Below, piece by piece: positions 41,857 to 51,774 of a stretch of DNA of 64,000 nt. How positions within the stretch are numbered: position 1 is the stretch's first letter; each line of letters starts with the position of its first letter. The stretch spans positions 1-64,000 of the forward strand of contig JALQPE010001907.1 in NCBI GenBank assembly GCA_030407315.1, in the 5' to 3' direction. The DNA comes from Asparagopsis taxiformis (lineage: Eukaryota > Rhodophyta > Florideophyceae > Bonnemaisoniales > Bonnemaisoniaceae). The notes under the pieces are model-generated. The model saw only the letters and a list, made by a program, of their open reading frames with translations, ran no database searches and was not told the origin of the DNA. The position numbers were made by a program, and so were the translations under genes.

Positions 41857-44390
41857 AAGGCCACGACGGCCCCCGAAAACGCACGCGAGCGTCGGGTTAA
41901 GCGCACGCGTGCGCGACGTTGCACGATGCAACAAAGGCGACGAGCCGCACGAACGAGAAGCGAAGGCACAACGAGTGGCCGGGACGTCCACCCTTGCGTT
42001 GGGGGGGGCGCGGTGCGTGCTAGAGCCGTCGCTCTTTTCGTTTTCGACACCATACGTTGGTGGAGGCACGAGCGCCAACGAAAGATTGGACGACGAGTCC
42101 ACGCGCGGACAATTCACACGATGTGAAGAGCCACGACTGGCTCGGCAGCGTTGAGCCAGTCGTGCGGGCAAAGGTGACGACACCACGGGCCACGGACGGA
42201 CAACACGTCAGATTTTTCGCGCGAAAAAATTATACGTGGGCCAGCGGGCCATGGACGCACGGTACGAAAAATCGGGCCGATTACAGTGCGTTAATCCGGC
42301 CAAATCTCGGGACACGCGTGCCCCGAAAATTTCGTAATTTCGGCATATCACGTGAGCCATCGTACGTCCCCGTGGACAACCGCTGACAACGATCGTCGAC
42401 TCGAGTCGCATCGACCAACGAGGTCAACGCCAAACAGCTCGCGAGCTAACGGCTACGTGACGCCGGAAGGCGGAGAAACGACGTAGGACGGACGCGTCCC
42501 TGGCGAAGATGGCAACGGCCTCATTACGAAACATCCCGCACGAAGCGGAACGAAGCTATACGTTAGCTGACGAATTAGACCAACGGGTCTCAGCGCACGA
42601 AGCGCGCGAGTAAAGCGTGCGAACGACGAGCCAACGAGGCCGCGACGAAGGACGGCGAACCGTATCGCCATCGTGAGGCACGACGCCGAACGCGGTAGCC
42701 ACGTACGGCAACCACGGAATGACACAGCGGTGTCCTGCCACGCGGGCATAACGAACGACGCGCGGAAGCGAAAAGCCCGCCGGCCAGTCGAACGCACGTA
42801 ACGAAACACGAATACGCAACGGCGTACAAGCTGGTAGCCAACGTAAACGGCACAGCTGAAGGCAACAAGCCGACGAAAAGTTGGCTCACGTAACAGCCTC
42901 AAACGCCCGCGGGCATGCGAAACGACTTCGTCAATCGCGTCCCCGTCGGGTTCGCAAGTCGAATGAACGAATACGCAACGGCGTAAAGGTCGAGCATTAC
43001 GTATGCCCAGGTGCACGTCGCACCACATAACGAACGAGCTAACGAAACGCTCCTCGGACGCCGCGGCGAACGACGCCGCCACGCGAAACGGACTAGCGCA
43101 GCGATTGCGCCACCGGCTAACGTGAAGCCGCGGGAACGTGAAGCGCGACGGCGCTAACGGTGTTAAAGGCCATACGAAAAGCCAAGCCCGCCGGCAAAAA
43201 CGTTGTCTACGGAACTGCGACGCACCACGACGCACTGCCGCGTACACGCAACGGCGTGAAACGTCAAGCCAACTCACGCGCGAGTCAGCCTGACGCTTAG
43301 CGAATTTTCCGTCCAGCTCTTCGGAGCAAATTAAAATTGGCACCGACGTGCTACGTGCCAGAGAGCTCGAATGCTCAACGAAATTCGACACCCGACGGGG
43401 TTATCCGCACGAGGAACGACGGCGGAAACGAATTCCGAGATAGTTACAAAATGATAACGCCACTGGCCAACGTGAAGCCGCGGCAACGCGAAGCGCGACG
43501 GCGCTAATGACGTCAACGGCTATACGAAAAGCCAAGCCCGCCGGCCACCACGTCGTCAACGAAACCGCAACGTACTGCGACGAATTACTGCGTACACGCC
43601 GCGGCGTAGAACGTCAAACCGACTCACGCGCACGTCGGTCTGACGTTCGACGAATTTTCCGCCAAGCTCATCGGAGCAAAATTAAAATTGGCACCGATGT
43701 GCTACGCGCTTAGGAGCTCGAATGCTCAACGAAATGCGACACCCGACGGGGTTATTCGAACGAGAAACGACGGCGAAAACGATTCCTGAGTTAGTTACTA
43801 AATGATACGCGCGCCAACGGGCTCTACGGTCGAGGTTAACGTACCACTCGCAGTGAAAAGCCGCCGCTACGCGCCGCCGCTTTGCCGAATAATCGCGTGT
43901 GTTACGAACCTGCCAACGGGCACGCGCCGCCGCGAACTCGAAGCACGGGCTACGTAAGCCTTACGACACCCGACGGGGTAGACGCCAAAACAAAAAAAAT
44001 TGTGGGGAGGGGCTTAACGCTAACCCCTCCCCCGCTGCAGACGACCTGCCAACACGTATTACGAAGCTCAACGGAGCCATGCGATTACGCAAAGAAACAA
44101 ACGAAAGTTTACGAAGCAGCTCGATGCTAAAAGCCTACGAGGCCTACGACTAACCACGGAACGACGCCAACGGGCGGGCCGCGATGATTACGAAGAGTCG
44201 GAGCGCACGCGCGCGCTCCGGCGCCGTGGCGAACCGATCAGCCAACCGGGCCGCGTACGTTTAAACGAGATTTTTTCGGGACAACTGCCACGTCCGCAGT
44301 TGTACCCGAAAAGGCGCCACGGCCCCGTGTCTCAGGCGCGTCCTGACGGGCCTCGCGTGGCCGGGGCGTCCACGTGTGGGGGTGGGGCTG
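41857..44390 (+). other. Long 3' non-coding region of Gypsy-B with repeats and hairpins
   Basis: 2.5 kb between pol stop and 3' LTR. It includes a ~348-bp direct duplication (about 43110-43457 and 43458-43800, about 80% alike). A perfect 12-bp stem hairpin (CACGACTGGCTC/GAGCCAGTCGTG) lies at 42132-42164. A second long hairpin (TTCGGG, ACAACTGC) lies at about 44275-44312. A 312-codon Arg-rich minus frame (42453-43391) overlaps one repeat. I see no homology for it, and the ACG-rich composition can create such frames. A G-rich tract (GGGGGTGGGGCTG) ending at 44390 is the likely PPT. Confidence 0.6.
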
Positions 44391-45049
44391 TGTAGTATAC
44401 GTGGCAGTTCCGAAATTGCCAATATTTACGTTTTCCGCGGAATTCGAATTTCGGCGGACACGACCGGCTACAGCAATGCACGAACATTGCTGGCGCATGC
44501 GCGCGCGCAACCGGCACACGTGTGCAACGAACGTACTGGCAACGGCCAACGGACCAACGGGTCCCTACGTGTGACCCACAAGGTCCTTTCCCATTCGGGG
44601 ACGTTACGAGCAGTGTTTACACTGTAAAGCGATGCCATCGTGGCCATATAGGTATTGGCATCGTGCCGGGAGGGAAAGGGGACAAGACAACGATCGAGCA
44701 ACGGCTCTAGTCTACGACTGACTTCTACGTTTACGTTTACGTTTTGCCTAACGAGGCTTCGTCTCCGTCGAGCTGCGTACTCCCTACCCATCGCCGCACG
44801 TAAGGCTGATTGCGTGTAGTGCCTCCGGGCTTGGTCGAGAGCGCCTCCGGTGACGTACCACCTCGTGTGCTAACGTAATCCTCGCGTGGATTGTTGCGTC
44901 GTGACGCTCGTGTCTACTCGCTAACCACTCTACCTTCCTACCTAACAATACAGTCAAAACACCAGCGGGTGGACTGCTCGTTTCGTTTCGTTAAGGACAG
45001 CGTGTCCGTGGCTCGTACCAGCTACTTCTAGAACTAACGTTGTTCCACA
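44391..45049 (+). repeat. Gypsy-B 3' LTR
   Basis: 659 bp copy of 34163-34821. Confidence 0.96.
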
Positions 45050-46410
45050 GAACGACTGTGCACAAGTCGCGACTCGTCGCTCAGAACTACCGCGACAAAG
45101 GCGCTGCGACAATCGCCACTAAATCACCAACTGTGAGTCGTATGGGACAGCGAGTTGCCGTCTGCACCGCCGTACTTTTTCCCGATCATCGCTGCTATGT
45201 CCGAGATGTATCCCAAGCGTACATCCAGAGCACATCCCCCCTCGAGCGATCCGTGTATCTTCGTGCCCCACCCGAAATGGAACTACAAGATGATCAAGTA
45301 CTGCTCGTCAAGAAGCCGCTTTATGGCATCCCCGAAAGTGGATTACATTGGTTCATGACATATCACTCTCATCACCTTGAAAACTTAGGTATGGAAGCCG
45401 CGAGGAGCGATATATGCCTTCTATACAAATTTCATAGCAACTCTCTACATGGTATGACTGTTCTACAGGTTGATGACTCATTTGGCCATGGGGACGAAAA
45501 CTTTCTCAAGGAAGAAGAAGCGTTATCATCCCGTTTCAAGGGCAAGCCGCGTCAGATAATAAGCAAGGGCGAATCAGCAGACTTCAATGGATCTAATATT
45601 TCCATTACCAGCAATGGCATACACATGATCTCACAGAGTGACAAGCTCCGTGCTTTGTCTATCCCACAGTGTACTGACGATCTCGTAAGTACAAGAGCCA
45701 AGATACAGTACATCGGTTCATGTACCCGTCCAGACCTCTGTGCACCTGTGCAACTATTGGCATCCTCCGTTAACTGCCCGTCCAAAGCGACATACAAGAA
45801 GATGGAAGACATTGTCAAATGGTGTCACGACACATGCGACATTGGTTTGCGATATGTCCCACTGGACAGTAGTGAACTGAGACTCGTGCTCTTTACTGAC
45901 TCTTCGTTTGCTAACACAGACACTCTGAAATCCCAGATGGGCTTTGTACTTGCCATTGTAGACCATCTGAACAATGCCAACATTTTACACTACGGTAGTA
46001 AGACATGCAAACGCGTTGCACGATCCGTAATGGCTGCCGAGCTCCATGCACTAGTATATGGTTTTGATCAAGCCTACGTTGTACGCGATATACTAAGCGC
46101 AGTACTAGGGAAAAAGATACACATCGATGGATACATCGATTCTCGTACAGTGTTTAATGTTGTTGCAAAGCATAGTGCAACAATGGAGAAGCGCCTCCAG
46201 ATTGACGTTAACGCGCTGCGACAGAGTCACTTCTCAGGAGAGCTGCGATACCTTGCGTGGATACCCGGATCTCAAAACGTCGCAGACGGACTCACCAAGG
46301 GTCTAGTTAACTCCGATCATGCTCTGTGGAAAATGATGACCACTAACCGACTACAAGTCGATCCAGAAGGTTGGGTTAAGAGCTCTACTTCTCAAAAAGA
46401 AAACCCTTGA
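45050..46410 (+). pseudogene. Copia-C Pol, RT and RNase H part (after interruption)
   Basis: Resumes with TVHKSRLVAQNYRDK, exactly the RT block following SRWIDTLK in Copia-B. RT continues through RDVSQAYIQS and VLQVDDSFGHGD, RNase H has FTDSSFANTD and SVMAAELHALVYG, and the tail has NVADGLTKGL. Ends on TGA two bases before the 3' LTR. No stops or shifts, so the pol was functional-looking before Gypsy-B. Confidence 0.94.
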
Positions 46411-46411
46411 G

Positions 46412-47000
46412 TGTGGATTATGCTCGAGTACAGTATACAGTGAAGCTTTATACAATTATGCAGCATATGACTTACGTCATAATAGGTAGTATATGGTCTG
46501 CGTACAGAGTACAACTGTACGCCCTGCGATAACTAATCAAACTGATTAGCTGTACATTCACTACCGGCGGCCGCCGCCGCTTCTATGTTACTAATAAAGC
46601 TATCTGTTCGTGTTGCGTCTCTGAGACGAGGCAACAACGATTAAGGAATTACCAACCAAGACCCAAGTTCAACAACCATTCTAGCATTTACTTGTTAGTC
46701 CAGCATTTGCTGATGTCCGGAGACGGAAGTAATCGCTGATTACTAGCTCGAGACCTTCGTGCGTTAAGACCCACGCAGCGTATTATCATACGCATACGGA
46801 TGCATCAGCGTTTTGAAGGAGAAGAGAACAAGTCTGACCAACACCGCGCCAGCCAGACCTTTGGACCGCAACGTGTTGCTCACACTAATATTGCTACAGG
46901 ACGACCACTCCACGGCGTTTACTCGTCGAGATTGTAACGGAGAGCAATAATTGTACACCTCTGTTAAGGTTGTACTCAGACTTTGTGTGATTTTTCGACA
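46412..47000 (+). repeat. Copia-C 3' LTR
   Basis: 589 bp copy of the 5' LTR, followed by TSD CTTGA. Confidence 0.96.
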
Positions 47001-47005
47001 CTTGA

Positions 47006-47392
47006 CTAAGACTGGGACAGTAATCTATGAAATATGTTTTTCAATTTCCAGCATACTGGAACCTGCCTTGGTAGTGACTTTGTCGGAGCTTGTTGGCGAA
47101 TAACGTATTTATTCGAACGATATAAGGTGTTTTATCAACGCTACATCGTGGCTGTAGCAGCTGGGCAGTCAAGTGAATTCTTCTTGGCCTGAGTGTACGT
47201 GGAATTGTCAGAAAGAGCGGAATTAATTTATCTATTGAGCCAAGGTCTGGTGAGTTCATGTGAGGTCATAGTAAGCCATGGTCATTTCTTTTCATTACTA
47301 TCCTCATTCTAGGCGATGGTCAGCCTGTGATATGTCACCTGACAAACAGCTCATAATGCTGCAGACACCAACTTCGCCCTCGAGAGTGATTT
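47006..47392. other. Transposon interior 3' of the methyltransferase
   Basis: Continuation of the native transposon after Copia-C. No gene recognised; presumably the 3' flank of the ParB-MTase transcript. Confidence 0.4.
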
Positions 47393-48829
47393 TCATTGGC
47401 TTAGTGATGTGATATTTTCCCCGTTCATACCTTCACCTTCTTCAGTATCACCTGGATTCTCTGTATCTGGAAGCAGCGGACCATGAAAGTTATCCTCCTG
47501 ATCCCCTTCGTCTAAGCAGATCTCTTCATCGTCTCCAGGGCCGTCGATGGAACACCGAGAATCCACTATTGACAGCAAACGGGAGTACCATTGCCCTTCT
47601 TTGACTCTTTCGGACCCTCTGCAAATGTTATTTTCCGCGTGAATTCTTCCTGCAATCCTGGAGAGTCGTTGTAAAGAAAGGTTGTAGCACTGCTTATCTT
47701 TCTCTACCACGACACATCGCCTTCCTGTAACTATACACGCTATTGCAGTTGTCATTGTCCCTGAAAACCCGTCGAAAACAAGACCACCCGAGGGACAGAA
47801 AGTGCACAGTATTTCTGCAAGGGCCACGCTGCTCTTCTCTTCCACACGAACAGGAGATCTACCGACACATAGTTTCTTATGCCTTCCAACGTTGTCCAAG
47901 ACTACAAACTTACGTCTATGAGAGCTCTGAACCAGACTGTAAGGTGTCTTTAGGTCCACTTGAAAGTTCACAGAGCAAGGCGGTTTATAACCCATCACTG
48001 CCGGCTCTGTGCAGTTCTGAGGGACAAGAAAGCTTTTGTTCCGTACCACATGTGAGGAATCTTTGACTAGTAAATAAGGATAGTTCCAAACCACTAGTCC
48101 CGCAGCCCTGAGTGCATCCCACCATTTTGTCAATAGAGCAAAGGAAGTGAATATGAGGAAGTAACCTCCCGGCCTCAGATTTCTTCGGCAGAAACGGCTG
48201 AAGTGGGCTATCCCTTCATCGTCTATGAAATCATTGTAGAAACGACCAGTGTTAGATAGATTAGATCCCTGTAGAGCATATGGAGGATCAGTTAAAACGA
48301 AGTCAAAAAAATGTTCATCCTCTGAATCTGCAGATCCGTGTTCAGTCCTTTCGTATTGCTCCCAGGTCATGTTGTAATGTTTCACACCACATTTTCCAAT
48401 AAGATCCTCATCTTCTGCTTCTATGATTGTATCATTTTGGGTTTGTGCATTTGAAGCAGGATCCTCACAGTTTCCATTAGGGCTTTTGTTTGTATCGTTG
48501 GTTTCTGTGTTATTCTGTTTGCTGAAACAGGAAGGGATGGTGAGAGAATGTGGGGTTCCGACACCATTCTGTTTCTCGATCGCACTTTCTGTCTCTTCTG
48601 TTTCGATATCTCCCTGTATTGGAGAGGAAGGGTTAGTATCATCAACACGATTGCCTAATCCTTGCTGCTCTGTAGATTCTAAAACACTATTCTATGGTGA
48701 GCTGCCCAGTTCAGGCGCTGTCCTGTCAAAATTACTTTTGAATCTTGCTAGGTCCATCCCGCACGATCCAGGGAGGTTCTGCTTGTAAAGCTCCCAGAGA
48801 GGTGGTAAAAGGTCACTTGGATTGTTCAT
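47393..48829 (-). CDS. Beta-class N6/N4 DNA methyltransferase part of ParB-MTase frame
   Basis: In frame with the ParB ORF upstream. The first ATG after the ParB TAA is at 48829. A TAG at 48692-48694 interrupts at codon 46 of this part, after which the frame is open for 432 codons to TGA 47393-47395. The catalytic motif DPPY and, about 170 residues later, the AdoMet-binding DGFSGTMTT are in beta-class order. Such enzymes methylate the exocyclic amine of adenine or cytosine. The N-terminal ~180 residues are acidic, low-complexity linker. The C-terminal 50 residues are acidic. Bacterial and phage proteins joining ParB and this MTase domain are common, which supports reading the two ORFs as one protein. 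As a stand-alone gene it is broken by the TAG. Confidence 0.85.
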
Positions 48830-48886
48830 GTTGCTTTCGACATCATCATCTAACTTGCTTGTGGTGAGAAGATTAGATCGAGAAGT

Positions 48887-50032
48887 TTACATTTCTACAG
48901 GCCATTGGATTCCCTTTCCTCCCAAGAACTCTTCAAATTTCTCCACCTCTAGCCTGGCTGCGACAGCCGCCTTGAATTGTTCTTCGATAATTGAGAAAGA
49001 AACAGGTTTGAAATTATTCTGGAATGCAAAAAAGCGAGCTCGCCTCAAGGTATTGATGGAATCCTCCACTTCCGTGCAGCGCATGAAAGAAGTGGCTTGC
49101 TTAAGAGTAGAAGAGGAGAAAATATTACGATATATTCTGCAGTCTGGAGTAAGCGAAAGTCTTTGCTTCCCCGATGCACGCATTTCAAGTGAAGCAGCGA
49201 GCTCCGGATGTTCTGAGTTGACAATTTCTCCAATTTCTGTCACGACTTCCTCTGACAGACGAAGGGCTGTTCTTGCAAGTTGTATACTAGTTGTACTTGA
49301 CCAATGTTTTCCACCAACAACCTTGTTCGCAACTTCCACAGCAGAAGGCGCTTTTCCGGTGGAAGCCTCTATCTCTTTTGCCTCATCTCTGAACGCACGG
49401 ATTGTATCGTAAAAGGTGGGAACTATGACAAACTCTTGCCTCTGTTTCTCGTTGACATTCCGTGCATATGCTCTAAGCAAAGAAATTGAGGCGGATTGAA
49501 TAATCATAACAGTCCATAGAAAACCAGCCCATTTTTGTGGTTCTTCCTCCATCAACTCAGAAATAGCAGAGTGTCGATGAGCTCCGTCGATGATTCCGTA
49601 CCAGGTTTCTTGCGTCTTTAAAATCTCGTCTGCTTTCTTCCTGGAATCGTCTTCATCCATTCCACTGGCACGGAAATTAGACTCAAAGTAGCTTACAGGG
49701 AACAATTCATATAATCCCACCAGTTTCACTACAGTCGGGAGGCATCCACCCGTTGTGATCCCGTTAATAGTGCATTCGCCGTAATCTTTATTATTAAACG
49801 ATTCCTTCAACCTAGTTATTCCTGAAGTGGAAAGACCTCGCACTCTGGAGAAGGGGATACAAGCTCTGGGATCAAGCTGATGAATTATTGCTCCAGTGAC
49901 CAACTCCCGGAACGCTTCAGAAGCACCATTCAACGCAGAACTGGAAGATCTCGGTAGCGTTTCTTCAACAAGGCTACGTTTTGCTGCCTTTCTGGATCGT
50001 ATCATTGTTTGTCTGTTTCTTTTCTGCCCCAT
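48887..50032 (-). CDS. ParB-like (ParB/Srx fold) domain protein, first part of ParB-MTase frame
   Basis: 381 codons from ATG at 50032 to TAA 48887-48889. The ParB signature IIDGAHRHSAI is at residues 146-156, preceded by PFSRVRGLS and followed by ARNVNEKQRQEF. The basic N-terminus (GQKRNRQ, RKAAKR) could be a nuclear signal. After the TAA the same frame is open for 19 codons (S/T/D-rich linker) straight into the methyltransferase ATG; 880 codons in total if TAA and TAG are decoded. ParB domains bind or hydrolyse nucleotides and recognise DNA, so a DNA-targeting role next to a methyltransferase is plausible but inferred. Confidence 0.8.
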   Translation of the reverse strand: MGQKRNRQTMIRSRKAAKRSLVEETLPRSSSSALNGASEAFRELVTGAIIHQLDPRACIPFSRVRGLSTSGITRLKESFNNKDYGECTINGITTGGCLPTVVKLVGLYELFPVSYFESNFRASGMDEDDSRKKADEILKTQETWYGIIDGAHRHSAISELMEEEPQKWAGFLWTVMIIQSASISLLRAYARNVNEKQRQEFVIVPTFYDTIRAFRDEAKEIEASTGKAPSAVEVANKVVGGKHWSSTTSIQLARTALRLSEEVVTEIGEIVNSEHPELAASLEMRASGKQRLSLTPDCRIYRNIFSSSTLKQATSFMRCTEVEDSINTLRRARFFAFQNNFKPVSFSIIEEQFKAAVAARLEVEKFEEFLGGKGIQWPVEM

Positions 50033-51774
50033 GTCGAAATTGCCAGTTGAGGTGGAACAAAAAAACTTCCCGAAATACAGCTGCTCTAGTTTCCAAAGCA
50101 GGAAAACCTCAAGGTAAAGGTAAGTATGGCCTTGATTGAACAGGAAAGCTTAGATTGCTCCCAAAAAGTCTAACAGGAGTAGATCACAAACTGGTACGAT
50201 ATTTTAGGCGAAGAAAATTTGTTCGGAATATGAGCGGGTCTCCATATGATTAGTTTTGATAACGGTCGTTCGAACTGTAGCTGAAATGTCATACTTTAGA
50301 GTGAAAATTACGCTATTCGGACACGCAATCGTGATGACGTGTGCCGATGAGGAGATGTCGAAAGTGCATGCTGTAAGGAAAACACACGTCACACATGGCA
50401 GACGAAAATTGTGCAATAGATCAAAAACTTTCAGTTGAACTGCGACTATCAGAAGGACACGAAAGTGCCTTTAGTTGGGGCCCATTTTCCCTAGTGCAGA
50501 TGGGCTAGCAAGCTGTAAGCTGACGTAAGAATACCTGTACAGTTCCACGTCAGCTGTTGAACTTCAATGTGTGATCTGTTCTGATACTGCTACAATAGAT
50601 CGAGATGAAGTAAACTTCCGTTCCATCGTAGTGACTGATGTAGAATACAGACAGAAAATATGCTTTTCTCGTCGCGCCAAGAAAAATTGTGACCCTTCTA
50701 ACTCACTAATGAAGTAGCAATGGGAACTTGAAATGGCTGGTGGTGATGATTACTGAAGGGAAATATGTCCCAAACCGGGATGCATCATTAAGAGCAATGG
50801 TACTCAGATCATGTGAGTATTATATTACCAAGTTTCAGTATCAAACTGTGCAATGATCTTCGGTAAATGGATCGATTCCAGTGCAGAAAGCAGTATGCAT
50901 GAAGACTACAACTGGGTTTCTCGCATAGACTTACAGTGTCGATATCAATATCTTCGCAACGCACGTCGAGGCGAGCTGCAGATGAACCTTTTCTTTCACT
51001 CATTTCAGAATTTAGGGCAGTGAACGATATGTTTATGATAACAGAAGGGATTTTTTTCAATTTTAAAGCTCATCTACTCGCTCTGCTAATCGTGATGTGC
51101 GAGAAATATTGATATCATTACGAAGCTCATTGAACGCGTCACAGATATGAGCTATCAAAAGCAATCGTCGCATCTAAAATATATCCATCAGAATGTTTCT
51201 TGACGGATTGAATATGTCTCTTCATTTGCAATGCGGCGCTACAAATACATCCGGAACATGTCTCAAGACCTGATAGACAATAATTAGTAGTACCATGACA
51301 TGTCAGTGACCTGATGATGTAATCCAGACATCGTATACCATACAGTGTGTAAACAGCATTTTACATGAAGCATTGATGTCATGAGACTGGGCCTTTCTCT
51401 AGTTCAGCACTCTGAACCGAATGACGGCTCCTCAACATGACAGTTTACAAGATGCCATGTGTGAAATTCACCCGATATGAAAAGTCCCACCAATTCAATT
51501 CCAGATTTCCAGCTCAAATATTAATCTTATCTACAGCGAGAGGTGATCCATTTTTCCTCGAGTGTCATAATAGGGAAGGGGAGCATGGTGAGTACGCCCT
51601 CAGAACTCCACGCAAAGATTTTGATCGCCTTTGACTGTTCTGCACTTTTGTTGCTGGCGCACACAGTCTTCCTCTACCTTTTTGTGGTTCAGCTCGAAAG
51701 AATTACCATAAGAAGAGGTTCATATCTGGAACTGCAAGACTTCCAGATCGCGTAAGCACTTGATTGATCGGGCT
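50033..51774. promoter_or_regulatory. Divergent intergenic region between ParB-MTase and transposase
   Basis: 1.7 kb, AT-rich, containing no convincing ORF. Unlike the flanking genes it has frequent TGA in the transposase frame (51544, 51589, 51622). It must hold the promoters of both genes unless an upstream exon exists. No specific box identified. Confidence 0.45.

Larger units (their letters stand above)
34163..45049 (+). mobile_element. Gypsy-B: complete Ty3/gypsy chromovirus in Copia-C
   Basis: LTRs of 659 bp at 34163-34821 and 44391-45049, identical by eye; TSD GAACG at 34158-34162 and 45050-45054. Three coding frames (two gag-like, one pol with chromodomain) are followed by an unusually long 2.5-kb 3' untranslated region. 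Its sequence is GC-rich and saturated with ACG/CGT words, unlike the copia host. Confidence 0.96.
30114..47000 (+). mobile_element. Copia-C: Ty1/copia retrotransposon, split by Gypsy-B
   Basis: LTRs at 30114-30702 and 46412-47000 (589 bp each, identical by eye) with TSD CTTGA at 30109-30113 and 47001-47005. Removing Gypsy-B and one copy of its GAACG duplication rejoins the pol frame without a shift. The element was therefore intact when hit, and both insertions are recent. Confidence 0.96.

Noticed and set aside
48640..48735. A small intron removing the TAG in the methyltransferase frame
   Set aside because: The only GT...AG option (about 44 nt, ending CCATAG) shifts the frame and creates a new stop; reading straight through keeps the frame.
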